Origin: an uncultured Corynebacterium sp.
Lineage (GTDB): Bacteria; Actinomycetota; Actinomycetes; Mycobacteriales; Mycobacteriaceae
Direction of reading: 5' to 3'
Assembly: GCF_946222835.1 (NCBI RefSeq)
Contig: NZ_CAMIHD010000010.1
Location: 1 to 64,000 of the forward strand
Length of the DNA stretch: 64,000 nt
Part shown: piece after piece, positions 28,175 through 35,923 of the stretch
How the letters are laid out: every line of letters begins with the position of its first letter
How positions within the stretch are numbered: position 1 is the first letter of the stretch
Program-made: the position numbers and the translations under genes
Notes under the pieces: model-generated
Database searches by the model: none
What the model was told of the DNA's origin: nothing
Seen by the model: only the letters and a program-made list of their open reading frames with translations

Positions 28175-28963
28175 CTAATCTGTGCGAAGCAGTGGAGACT
28201 TGATATCGAAAATGAATCCACGCGGGGCGAGTACGCGCAGAACCACCTCGGCATCGCCCTCAGCGATATTGTGAAAGACTAGTCCGCCCCACGGAGTAAC
28301 GGTAATGTCTACCTCCAGCTGCCCAATGAGCTGGGCAAATTCGGCTGGAATGGCGCCTTTATGAACGCCTGCGCCCAGATCAACGATGCCCGCAGGCAGA
28401 TGCTCATCCAGCCAGCCAATGGGGCCGGGTTCTGCCAGGGCAGAGGCATTGTGATCCAGGGGTGTCGCTTCCTGGCGTGCCTCCAAATAATGCTGAGCAG
28501 CCGTGCGCAGGGTCAGTGGGGTAGTGGGGGCGTCGCCAAGCGGGGAGCGCCCAAGGTACAAAGAACCATCCTTGTCGATGCTCAAGCTCACACCAGCAGC
28601 GCCCGCAGGCAGACTATCGTCTTCCGCGATGACTGCAAGACCTGGCCCGCCTTCTACCGCGTCCAATTCAGCCGCAAGCTCCTGGGCGGTTTGCTTGGCC
28701 GCCGCCGACAGCGGCGAAGCCATCACCGGGACTGGGGTGGCGCGCAACTGCAGCTTTTGGAACTGCTGATTGAGCGCCTGCACATCTGTGATGCCGCGCA
28801 GCTCGATGGCGGAAAATCGGTCGATGTAGACAAAACCATCCGCGCATAGACTGGAACTTTTCGCCAACGTTATCCAATCTTGGGCGTGGGTGCTGCCGCC
28901 GGCGATGTGGATGCGGGCACACGTGCCGTGCTGGGGGTCATCATAAAGCACAGGAGTAGCCAT
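28175..28963 (-). CDS. CobG-like protein lacking the siroheme/Fe-S region
   Basis: A 262-residue protein built of two ferredoxin-like half domains of the nitrite/sulfite reductase kind, the arrangement seen in precorrin-3B synthase CobG. The first has DGFVYIDRFSAIELRGITD (about 43-61); the second has WLDEHLPAGIVDLGAGVHKG then VDITVTPWGGLVFHNI and APRGFIFDIKSPLLR. The protein stops there. The cysteine quartet that holds the 4Fe-4S/siroheme in CobG is absent; the only cysteines are in CARIHI and SLCADG. ATG 28963 follows TAGACT (28976-28971) by 7 bases. Catalysis as a reductase is unlikely; it may be a relic or a repurposed binding protein. Confidence 0.7.
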   Translation of the reverse strand: MATPVLYDDPQHGTCARIHIAGGSTHAQDWITLAKSSSLCADGFVYIDRFSAIELRGITDVQALNQQFQKLQLRATPVPVMASPLSAAAKQTAQELAAELDAVEGGPGLAVIAEDDSLPAGAAGVSLSIDKDGSLYLGRSPLGDAPTTPLTLRTAAQHYLEARQEATPLDHNASALAEPGPIGWLDEHLPAGIVDLGAGVHKGAIPAEFAQLIGQLEVDITVTPWGGLVFHNIAEGDAEVVLRVLAPRGFIFDIKSPLLRTD

Positions 28964-29048
28964 GCGCATTAGTCTAACCTGCCCCGGCTGCTGGTTCGTG
29001 CACGAGTGTTGCCAGCAGATTATCAGGCTGCCTCGTTAGACTGAGTCC

Positions 29049-29651
29049 ATGCCGTTTATGTATTTTGCTCTCTACATGGTCGCAGAAACCCTGACCTTTT
29101 GGGCCGTCTCTAAGTGGATCGGTGTTGGTTGGGCGCTTATCGCACTCTTTGTCACCATGTTCTTCGGTATGTCCATCGCCGGAATTGAGGTGCGACGATT
29201 GATGGGAAAGCAGATCGAACCCACAGGAGACGGCACTTACGTCGTCCGCGGCGACAATGTAGGCAGGACCGCCAGCAATGTGGGCCTTACCTTGGTAGGC
29301 GGCATGCTGCTATCTTTGCCCGGTTTCCTCACCACTATCTTCGGTGCCCTCCTTATTTTCTCACCCACCCGCGCTGTCTTCCGCACGATTATGGCGGCGT
29401 CTTTGTACCGCAAGATCGAGAATATGGGTGTCAAGATCTACGAGGCAACCCCGATGGCGCAGCAGCATGACACGTATGGCGACTTTGGCTCCTTTGGGCG
29501 CGGACAAGCCGCACAAAGCGGGCACCCGAGTACTCACGACGCTGGCCCACATGAGGTCTTGGATGAGGAAGAGATTCGCCGCTGGACCGAAAACCTGGAT
29601 CCGGATGACTTTGGCCCTTCCGGTGGGGAGACTAAGGGCGGAAAGAGCTAG
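29049..29651 (+). CDS. fxsA: FxsA-family membrane protein
   Basis: A 200-residue inner-membrane protein of the FxsA (suppressor of F exclusion) family. Hydrophobic segments lie at about 5-22, 25-42 and 78-105, with the family block GGMLLSLPGFLTTIFGALL. The C-terminal 75 residues are polar and acidic. ATG 29049 follows TAGACT (29037-29042) by 6 bases. It overlaps the lnt start by one base. The same fxsA-lnt-ppm order occurs in C. glutamicum. Its molecular role is not known. Confidence 0.87.
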   Translation: MPFMYFALYMVAETLTFWAVSKWIGVGWALIALFVTMFFGMSIAGIEVRRLMGKQIEPTGDGTYVVRGDNVGRTASNVGLTLVGGMLLSLPGFLTTIFGALLIFSPTRAVFRTIMAASLYRKIENMGVKIYEATPMAQQHDTYGDFGSFGRGQAAQSGHPSTHDAGPHEVLDEEEIRRWTENLDPDDFGPSGGETKGGKS

Positions 29652-29653
29652 TG

Positions 29654-31180
29654 ATGCTGGTCATTGCCCGCCTGTTAGTGGCGGGCCTTTCTGGTTTGCT
29701 TACTTATGCCGCTATTGAGCCCCGCGGCTGGTGGTGGTCCGCAGTAGTAGGCATGGGCTTGCTTTATGTGAGCTTGATGCCCTGGGGAACTAGGCACGTC
29801 TCTGCCCGTCTGGGCGCGCTACTCGCGGTAACGCATTCCCTGGTGCTGTATCTTCTCACCCTGCCCTGGATCGGAGAGTTAGTGGGAAGCGGGCCGTATA
29901 TCGCTTTGGCGGTGTGGCTTGCGGTTTACGCCATCCTTTTGGGCTTTGGCGGTACCGCGGTGGCGCGGTGGAAGTACGGTTTTATTGCTTTCCCATTCGT
30001 CTACCTCGCGGTGGAGGTGCTGCGTTCTTCGGTACCCTTTGGCGGCTTTTCTTGGGTCAAGCTGGCTTGGGGGCAGATCGATGGACCGCTAGCCAACCTA
30101 GCGCCATGGGGTGGCACCTCGCTTATTACCGTCGCCACGGTATTGTGCGGCTGCGGCATCGCCGCCGTAGTGATTCAACGCGGGCGGAAGGCCAAGGTCG
30201 TCGCACTGGTGGCAGCTATTATTCCCCTTGCGACCGCGACGGTAGCGGGCTTGGGCATCAACCGCGGTGACTCCATTGTGGGTGAAGCAAAGGTTGCTGC
30301 CATTCAAGGAAACGTACCCCGCATGGGCCTAGACTTTGCCGGACAACGCCAAGCGGTTCTCAACAATCACGTGGCCGAGACAAAGAAGCTGGCCGCGCGC
30401 GATGAGGGCATCGACCTAGTCATCTGGCCTGAAAACTCGTCCGATATCAATCCTTTCCACGACGGTAGGGCAGCCAAGGCGATCAGTGGTGCCGTTGATG
30501 CGATTGATGCTCCCGTGCTAGTTGGCACCGCTACGCGGGATGATGTGGGCGCCCGCAATACCATGCAGGTCTTTGCTCCCGGCCACACGGTAGGGGACCA
30601 TCACTATAAGAAGTACCTGCAGCCTTTCGGTGAGACCATGCCCATGCGGGATTTCTTCGCCAAGTTTTCTGACTATGTCGATCTTGCCGGAGACTTTAAA
30701 CCCGGCGACGGTCCAGGTGTGGTTTCCATGGCGGGCGTGCCGGTAGGCGTGGCAACGTGTTATGAGGTTTCCTTCGATGAAGCCTTTAGGGAATCGGTAA
30801 AAAATGGCGCACAACTGCTTACTACGCCTACCAATAATGCCACCTTTGGCTACTCCGATATGACCTATCAGCAGTTGGCCATGAGCCGGCTGCGTGCGAT
30901 GGAAACGGACCGTGCAGTGGTGGTGGCGGCGACCTCTGGAGTCTCTGCCATTATTCACCCTGATGGCCGCGTCAGCCAGTCCACGGAAATTTTCACGCCG
31001 GCCGCACTCGTGGAGCAGTTGCCGTTGCGTAGCGGCGAGACCTTTTCCGTCAGGTATGGTTCGCCCCTGCAATGGCTCATGGTTATTATTGGAACAGTCT
31101 GCGCACTGGTAGCTTTGCGCACAAACCGCCTGCGACGCACCCCGCGCCGCTCCGGCACAGAAGAAAACGTAGGAGCATGA
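29654..31180 (+). CDS. lnt: Apolipoprotein N-acyltransferase
   Basis: Transfers a fatty acid to the N-terminal cysteine of lipoproteins in the membrane. About eight hydrophobic segments in the first 200 residues precede a carbon-nitrogen hydrolase domain with the catalytic triad: Glu in VIWPENSSD, Lys in HHYKKYLQPFGE, and Cys in VGVATCYEVSFD. ATG 29654 or GTG 29651 can start it; both overlap or abut the fxsA stop. Its stop overlaps the ppm start (ATGA). In M. tuberculosis the two activities are one fused protein; here they are separate genes, as in C. glutamicum. Confidence 0.95.
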   Translation: MLVIARLLVAGLSGLLTYAAIEPRGWWWSAVVGMGLLYVSLMPWGTRHVSARLGALLAVTHSLVLYLLTLPWIGELVGSGPYIALAVWLAVYAILLGFGGTAVARWKYGFIAFPFVYLAVEVLRSSVPFGGFSWVKLAWGQIDGPLANLAPWGGTSLITVATVLCGCGIAAVVIQRGRKAKVVALVAAIIPLATATVAGLGINRGDSIVGEAKVAAIQGNVPRMGLDFAGQRQAVLNNHVAETKKLAARDEGIDLVIWPENSSDINPFHDGRAAKAISGAVDAIDAPVLVGTATRDDVGARNTMQVFAPGHTVGDHHYKKYLQPFGETMPMRDFFAKFSDYVDLAGDFKPGDGPGVVSMAGVPVGVATCYEVSFDEAFRESVKNGAQLLTTPTNNATFGYSDMTYQQLAMSRLRAMETDRAVVVAATSGVSAIIHPDGRVSQSTEIFTPAALVEQLPLRSGETFSVRYGSPLQWLMVIIGTVCALVALRTNRLRRTPRRSGTEENVGA

Positions 31181-32079
31181 ACACTGTGAGCACGCTTGAA
31201 TCCTCGACCTTGGTCATCATCCCGACCTATAACGAGATCGAAAATCTTCCACTCATTACCGGACGCGTCCGAAAGGCAGTCCCAGAGGTTCATATCCTCA
31301 TCGTGGACGATAACTCGCCCGACGGCACCGGTGACAAGGCCGATGAGTTCGCAGCGCAGGATGACCATATCCACGTTCTCCACCGCGAAGGCAAGGGTGG
31401 CTTGCTGGGCGCTTATATCGCCGGCTTTGAGTGGGGCTTGGAGCGCGACTACCAGGTACTGTGCGAGATGGATGCAGATGGCTCCCACGCGCCGGAACAG
31501 CTCCACTTGCTGCTCGAAGAGGTAGACAAGGGTGCGGACCTAGTGATCGGCTCCCGCTATATTCCGGGCGGCGAGACCGTCAACTGGCCGGCTTCTCGCG
31601 AGTACCTTTCCCGCTTGGGCAATATCTACATTTCCGTGGCGCTGGGTGCTGGCCTCTCCGATATGACCGCCGGTTACCGCGCCTTCCGCCGCGAGCTGCT
31701 CGAATCCATTGATTTCGACGAGCTATCCAAGGCGGGCTATATCTTCCAGGTGGATCTGGCTTTCCGCGCCGTAAAGGCTGGCTTTGACGTCCGCGAAGTT
31801 CCAATTACTTTCACCGAGCGCGAATACGGTGAATCCAAGCTCGATGGTTCCTTCGTGAAAGATTCCCTGCTGGAGGTAACCAAGTGGGGCGTTGCCCACC
31901 GCGCGGAGCAGCTGCAGGATTTTAGCGGCGCCGTATCCAAGCTGGTCAATCGTGAGGTCAAGGATGGCTCTATTCACGATCTCGGCGTGCAGGCCCGCAG
32001 GGGCGCCGGCTGGGTATCTGACTTCGCTGGGGAAATTGGTCACCTGGCAAAGCACCAGATTGCGCAGCTGAAGAAGTAG
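31177..32079 (+). CDS. ppm: Polyprenol monophosphomannose synthase
   Basis: A GT-A glycosyltransferase (family GT2) that makes polyprenyl-phosphate mannose from GDP-mannose, the donor for lipomannan, LAM and protein mannosylation. The 300-residue enzyme has VIIPTYNEIENLP (start of the nucleotide fold), LIVDDNSPDGT, EMDADGSH (the metal-binding DAD) and SRYIPGG. It has no own membrane domain, in keeping with its dependence on the Lnt partner shown in C. glutamicum. ATG 31177 is inside the lnt stop with AGGAG at 31171-31175; the long frame opening at 31072 is a shadow in lnt. Confidence 0.96.
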   Translation: MNTVSTLESSTLVIIPTYNEIENLPLITGRVRKAVPEVHILIVDDNSPDGTGDKADEFAAQDDHIHVLHREGKGGLLGAYIAGFEWGLERDYQVLCEMDADGSHAPEQLHLLLEEVDKGADLVIGSRYIPGGETVNWPASREYLSRLGNIYISVALGAGLSDMTAGYRAFRRELLESIDFDELSKAGYIFQVDLAFRAVKAGFDVREVPITFTEREYGESKLDGSFVKDSLLEVTKWGVAHRAEQLQDFSGAVSKLVNREVKDGSIHDLGVQARRGAGWVSDFAGEIGHLAKHQIAQLKK

Positions 32080-32095
32080 CCCATGCTTCAACGCT

Positions 32096-32142
32096 AAAGG
32101 CCCGTACCTTCCCTTAGTAAGACTAAGGAGGTACGGGCCTTT
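32096..32142. terminator. Bidirectional terminator between ppm and rbpA
   Basis: A 13-bp perfect stem, AAAGGCCCGTACC (32096-32108) with GGTACGGGCCTTT (32130-32142), and an inner 7-bp stem CCTTAGT/ACTAAGG (32112-32118, 32122-32128). It is A-rich on the left flank and T-rich on the right, so it can stop transcripts from both convergent genes. Confidence 0.92.
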
Positions 32143-32158
32143 TAGCTGCCGCAGAACC

Positions 32159-32539
32159 TTAAGAGTTCTTCTGCTGCTCCTGCTGTTCTTTCAGGAGGCG
32201 TGCTGCAGAACGGCGACGGGAGCGCAAATGGTTAATGCGCTCTTCAAGCAGCTCATCCAGCTCCTCAATAGAGCGTCGCTCACGCAGCATATCCCAGTGG
32301 GTACGTGGTGGCTTAGCCGGCTTAGATTCAACGCCCTCGCCTTCTACCAGGTGGCCCAGCTTGCCATTCTTGCACATCCATTCCTCAGGGATTTCAGCAT
32401 CATCCGCAAAAGGAACCTCATAAATCTCGCCGTCTTCGGTGCGGTATTTCACCATCTGGCGCGGTGCGAGGTCGTGGTCGCGGTCGGTTTCGTAGCTGAC
32501 TGCGCCCATACGGCTGCCACGGAGTACGCGATCTGCCAT
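32159..32539 (-). CDS. rbpA: RNA polymerase-binding protein RbpA
   Basis: A 126-residue actinobacterial regulator that binds sigma and beta subunits, stabilises the open complex and raises rifampicin tolerance. It begins MADRVLRGSRMGAVSYE, the conserved disordered tail and core start. It continues with the small beta domain (QMVKYRTEDGEIYEVPFAD, PEEWMCKNGK) and ends in the sigma-interacting helices (SIEELDELLEERINHLR). The promoter resembles those used by SigH (see 32607-32638), in line with stress control of rbpA in relatives. Confidence 0.96.
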   Translation of the reverse strand: MADRVLRGSRMGAVSYETDRDHDLAPRQMVKYRTEDGEIYEVPFADDAEIPEEWMCKNGKLGHLVEGEGVESKPAKPPRTHWDMLRERRSIEELDELLEERINHLRSRRRSAARLLKEQQEQQKNS

Positions 32540-32606
32540 GCAACATCATCCTTTTCAAAGAGATCCCTGATTGAGTGCGAAGCAAAACTTCGCCTAAGAG
32601 CTACTA

Positions 32607-32638
32607 ATTATAACGAACACCCACGCGTCTTTGTTCCC
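32607..32638 (-). promoter_or_regulatory. SigH/SigR-type promoter of rbpA, with overlapping SigA -10
   Basis: On the minus strand GGGAAC (32638-32633) is followed after 18 bases by GTT (32614-32612), the pattern of oxidative/heat-stress sigma factors SigH/SigR. A TATAAT (32612-32607) overlaps the GTT end, so housekeeping initiation is also possible. It stands about 70 bases before the rbpA ATG. rbpA is a SigR/SigH target in Streptomyces and Corynebacterium. Confidence 0.65.
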
Positions 32639-32669
32639 AGCCCGCCCAAAATGAACTAAACTATATCGA

Positions 32670-33011
32670 GTGATCCGTACAGCTAGTCGTGAACGCAACG
32701 TCGGCTCCTGCCAATGGTGTGGGAAGGACATTGACCAAGGCGGTAGGGGACGGCCACGTAAATTCTGCAGCGCCTCGTGCAAACAGCGCGCTTATGAGCA
32801 AAGAAATAATGTCAGTGGCACGGGAATTCCCGCCAATGCCGTGATCCTGACTCCAGATAAGGCAGAAAGTTTGCGCGACGGACTTTTTGAACTACGTTGT
32901 TCCGCAGAAGATATCAATACCGCCGCGGAGGAAGGCGCTAGTGCGCAGGAGCTTGCCGGTTTGTGCGAGGAGCTTGTCGCCCTGGCCCGACGCCTAGAAG
33001 GACTTCGATAA
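32670..33011 (+). CDS. Small zinc-ribbon protein, unknown function
   Basis: A 113-residue protein with an N-terminal metal site, Cys14-x2-Cys17 and Cys33-x3-Cys37, around the basic stretch GGRGRPRKFCSASCKQRAYE; such motifs bind zinc and often contact nucleic acid. The rest is helical and acidic (LRDGLFELRCSAEDIN, LAGLCEELVALARRLEGL). GTG 32670 follows TAAACT (32657-32662) by 7 bases and is probably leaderless. It is divergent from rbpA, with promoters about 20 bases apart, and is followed after 3 bases by the YceI gene. The family is common in actinobacteria but without known function. Confidence 0.8.
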   Translation: MIRTASRERNVGSCQWCGKDIDQGGRGRPRKFCSASCKQRAYEQRNNVSGTGIPANAVILTPDKAESLRDGLFELRCSAEDINTAAEEGASAQELAGLCEELVALARRLEGLR

Positions 33012-33014
33012 AAG

Positions 33015-33716
33015 ATGAAAAAGCTTTTTTATAACCGCAAGTTGGTTATCACCATCTTTGTGGTGCTGATCATTTTGCTGACCGCCGTGGCAATTGGCCC
33101 TATGGTGTATTCGCTCCTTAAAGGGGCCGGCGTAAAAACAGAGCCCATTTCCGCCGACGGGGCTAAGGCCGCGTCTACAGAACTGGATGGAACCTGGCAG
33201 GTTGCTAAGGGGCGTGCCAATAACCATACTTCGGTTGGCTTTACCTTCAATGAGGTTCTACCTGCAGAAAAGACCACCACCTCGGGTTCGACCACTGAGG
33301 TAACCGGCCAGGCAGATATTGCTGATTCCACCCTAAAAACCGCGACGGTCACCGTCGATATGGACGAGCTGTCTACGGATAAAAAGGTCCGCGACCAAAA
33401 CATGAAGTCTAAGCTCTTTGAGGCCCAACTTTTCCCAGAGTCTTCCTTCAAACTGACTAAACCGGCTTCGCTTGCCGACGTCCCAGACGACGGCACCATT
33501 GGCACCGTAAAGCTCACCGGTAACTTGACCATCAAGGATAAGACACACGAGGTTTCCCAAGACTTTGACGTTCTCCGCGACGGGGATCACATCGTCATCG
33601 GTGGCACTGTTCCAATTGATCGCCTGGATTATGGCGTAGAAACCCCAGAAATGTTGGCTGCAAAGGTCGAAAAAAAGGGCGAGGTCAATCTCCGCATTTC
33701 CTTCAAGAAGGACTAA
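33015..33716 (+). CDS. YceI-family lipocalin-like protein, membrane-anchored
   Basis: A 233-residue protein with a single N-terminal membrane segment (about 8-30) and an outside YceI domain (about 50-233), an eight-stranded barrel that binds polyisoprenoid-type lipids in homologues. Domain marks are LDGTWQVAKGRANNHTSVGF, LFEAQLFPESSFKLT, TIKDKTHEVSQDFD and RLDYGVETP. No lipobox is seen, so it is held by an uncleaved helix. It starts 3 bases after the zinc-ribbon gene and 13 bases before a small membrane protein gene. Confidence 0.92.
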   Translation: MKKLFYNRKLVITIFVVLIILLTAVAIGPMVYSLLKGAGVKTEPISADGAKAASTELDGTWQVAKGRANNHTSVGFTFNEVLPAEKTTTSGSTTEVTGQADIADSTLKTATVTVDMDELSTDKKVRDQNMKSKLFEAQLFPESSFKLTKPASLADVPDDGTIGTVKLTGNLTIKDKTHEVSQDFDVLRDGDHIVIGGTVPIDRLDYGVETPEMLAAKVEKKGEVNLRISFKKD

Positions 33717-33729
33717 TAAGAAATAGCCT

Positions 33730-33894
33730 ATGAACACCCGCCAAATGATCCCGTTTATGTGGCTCCGCCTTCTTATAGTCATCGGCTTTACCATTTTCGT
33801 AGCCGTTCAACACATGTGGGTCATCGCAGCGATTTCAACGATGCTGGCGCTACTGACTATCTGGCAACTGTGGAGCGCTTACCGTAATCGTTAG
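33730..33894 (+). CDS. Small hydrophobic membrane protein, 54 residues
   Basis: ATG 33730 to TAG 33892-33894 encodes 54 residues with two hydrophobic helices (about 10-27 and 29-47), short polar ends (MNTRQM at the start, SAYRNR at the end) and Trp near the interfaces. It is 13 bases after the YceI stop in the same direction, so it is likely the last gene of the 32670-33894 operon. I do not recognise the family; the composition and position argue that it is real. Confidence 0.6.
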   Translation: MNTRQMIPFMWLRLLIVIGFTIFVAVQHMWVIAAISTMLALLTIWQLWSAYRNR

Positions 33895-33930
33895 ATAGGC
33901 CCTTCAAAGGGAGTGGGCAGATACCCCGAA

Positions 33931-33949
33931 TAACGTCAATGTGACGTTA
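33931..33949. promoter_or_regulatory. Inverted repeat, possible operator without a gene
   Basis: TAACGTCA (33931-33938), three bases, TGACGTTA (33942-33949): a perfect 8-bp inverted repeat running into TATATA. The geometry is that of a repressor site on a promoter, but only a three-codon frame follows (ATG 33967, stop TAG). Confidence 0.4.
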
Positions 33950-34070
33950 TATAGTGGTGTGGTTACATGCCCCAGTAGGGTGCATTTTTGCCGAAATCCA
34001 CCCGTCCGACCACCCATCGGGAGTCACACGCCATAGATGGCTGGCGCCCGTGGCACGGAGGGGCTCAATA

Positions 34071-34090
34071 GTGCTTAATAGTGCTTAATA
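34071..34090 (+). repeat. Tandem 10-bp duplication
   Basis: GTGCTTAATA occurs twice head to tail, flanked on both sides by partial AATA/GTTAA continuation. It is too short to classify. Confidence 0.6.
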
Positions 34091-34396
34091 GTTAAGGCGC
34101 CTGGTATCCAGGAGGCAGACTGCATACCGGCGGCCCTCAATAGGATTAGTCAGCCAGCTTGGCGGCCCAGTGGCCACTGGAGTGTATCGCGGCAACTGCG
34201 CGACGTCGCAAAGCAGAGCTTCACAGCAGAAGGCGGAGCGATAGGAACCGCCGCAATAAAAAACAACCGGGGCTCCCGACAAGACTGACCAGAAGGCTCG
34301 AGGTATACCAAGGCATAAATAAGAAACTGCCCAACCATGGATAAATGTCCGATAATGTACATTATGTCATTTAAACTAGGGGTGGTATTGCCCCTT

Positions 34397-34870
34397 TTAG
34401 TTCCTGACTCCATACATTGATATCTGCACCTCGCCTCTATTGTTCGCTCCTGACAACACGCGCCCGAATGAAGCTTTCCAAATATGACATTCCTTCACGA
34501 AGATTGGGCTCTCGTCATTACTCTTGCCGCGGGCGACTTCTTTCTCGGCTTGGTCTCTCGTAGCACATGCGGCCTTAAGCTCTGGATCGAATTCTGCGCT
34601 CGACGGATCCGATCCCTGCGCGTGTCCACCTCTAAATACGATGTAAACCACTTCCGGATGGTGTTCTTCATCCAGTGGACCGTTCCACCCACGCAGGCAT
34701 GTCTCTTCAGTCCAACAGGTCACCCCTGAGCGGTCTACGCATTGCCCCATGGCTTTTTCTTGGGCGCGCGTCAGCGCAACCCCTGCAAAGGACTCATCAA
34801 ATGAATCGTCTTACCGCGCAAATAATACGAAGATCCGCGCGGTGCTTTTCTTTTGCTTCTTCGTATCCAT
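34397..34870 (-). pseudogene. Unknown gene interrupted by an in-frame TAA
   Basis: On the minus strand a frame begins at ATG 34870 with the basic, then hydrophobic leader MDTKKQKKSTARIFVLFAR and meets TAA at 34813-34811. The same frame then continues without break to 34397, as DDSFDESFAGVALTRAQEKA and then 117 more residues from Met 34750. The downstream part has even codon composition and five or more cysteines (GQCVDRSG, CWTEETC, KAACAT, KECHIW), as in a small exported protein. The simplest reading is a membrane-anchored or secreted protein of about 156 residues inactivated by one nonsense mutation. Alternatives are a shorter gene starting at 34750 (weak AAGAAAA upstream) or stop-codon readthrough. 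No family is recognised. Confidence 0.5.
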
Positions 34871-35014
34871 GCCCCACATCTTCTCACCCGGCTATCGGTT
34901 AATTTTCAACTAAAATGCACACTAGCGCATATAAAGGCCAAGCAGTTCTCTATCAGGGGCGATTCCAATTCGGCGAACGGACCTGATCACCACTGGGTGC
35001 GTAAAATCGGCATT

Positions 35015-35923
35015 ATGACGATTCAGCATGTAGTAGATAAGCCTTCCCGCGCAGCCCTCTTTCTAGTTCTCGAAATCAAGGACGGCGGCGAGCAAGCCAC
35101 CCGCGACATGCTCACGGGGTTCGCAGGACTCTTCAAGTCCGTGAACTTCCGCTATAACGAAGGTGAGCTTTATACCGTAGTTGGCATTGGCGCCTCCCTG
35201 TGGTCGCGTTTGACCAGCGCACCCCTTCCTAATCGGCTAAAGGAATTCGAGGCAATTGACGCAGCGCACAAGGCCCCAGCAACGCCAGGCGATATTCTGT
35301 TCCACTTCCGCGCTAATAGCTACGATCTCTGCCACGAAATGGCCCGGCAGGTTTTAGACCAACTGGGTGATGCTGCAACGGTCATCGATGAGACCCACGG
35401 TTTTAAATACCTTGACCAGCGAGACTTGTTGGGCTTTGTAGATGGCACTGCCAATCCCCTCGCCGAGGAGGCTTTGGATACTGTGCTGCTTGGCGACGAC
35501 GCCGATTACCCCCGTGGCTCCTATGTCACCGTCCAGAAATATATACACGACCTTGCCAAGTGGAACGAGCTGAGCACCGAGGAACAAGAGAAGGTCATCG
35601 GCCGCACCAAGGCTGACGATATCGAGCTGGATGACGATACCAAGCCATCCAATTCTCACGTCGCCCTCAATGACTTAGAGGAAGATATTTATCGCGAGAA
35701 TATGGTCTTCGGTTCCTTTGCAGCTGGTGAAATGGGCACTTACTTCATTGGCTACGCCAAGGATCCGGAAAATATCATGGAACGCCTGCGCAATATGTTC
35801 ATTGGCAAGCCGGCGGGAAACTACGATCGCATCCTCGACTTTTCCACGGCCCTTACGGGTACCAATTTCTTTGTCCCAAGCGCAGAGCTGATGAAGAACT
35901 TCGACGAGCTGCCGCCCGCCTAA
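35015..35923 (+). CDS. Dye-decolourising (DyP-type) heme peroxidase
   Basis: A 302-residue cytosolic-looking heme peroxidase of the YfeX-like class B. The hallmark GFVDGTANP carries the distal Asp, the proximal-His segment is PSNSHVAL, and IYRENMVFGS followed by GTYFIGYAKDP matches the Arg-containing distal region of that class. There is no Tat or Sec signal. ATG 35015 follows TAAAAT (35002-35007) by 7 bases, so it is probably leaderless; the frame extends to 34853 but that part would precede the promoter. Its end overlaps the convergent methyltransferase by four bases. Confidence 0.92.
   Translation: MTIQHVVDKPSRAALFLVLEIKDGGEQATRDMLTGFAGLFKSVNFRYNEGELYTVVGIGASLWSRLTSAPLPNRLKEFEAIDAAHKAPATPGDILFHFRANSYDLCHEMARQVLDQLGDAATVIDETHGFKYLDQRDLLGFVDGTANPLAEEALDTVLLGDDADYPRGSYVTVQKYIHDLAKWNELSTEEQEKVIGRTKADDIELDDDTKPSNSHVALNDLEEDIYRENMVFGSFAAGEMGTYFIGYAKDPENIMERLRNMFIGKPAGNYDRILDFSTALTGTNFFVPSAELMKNFDELPPA

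Larger units (their letters stand above)
33895..34396. other. Gene-free, apparently decayed segment
   Basis: No convincing gene is seen in these 500 bases. It contains a perfect inverted repeat next to a TATATA box (33931-33949), a 10-bp tandem duplication GTGCTTAATA (34071-34090), and a 14-bp palindrome ATAATGTACATTAT (34352-34365). The open frames present are short, start poorly and have odd composition. Together with the broken gene to the right, it looks like remnant or recently inserted DNA. Confidence 0.5.

Noticed and set aside
34085..34282. Minus-strand open frame of 65 codons in the gene-poor stretch
   Set aside because: Odd composition, no ribosome site, overlaps another equally weak frame at 34150-34413, and no recognisable motif.
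34352..34365. 14-bp palindrome ATAATGTACATTAT
   Set aside because: Placed downstream of the broken gene and far from any start; AT-rich palindromes of this length occur by chance, so I give it no function.
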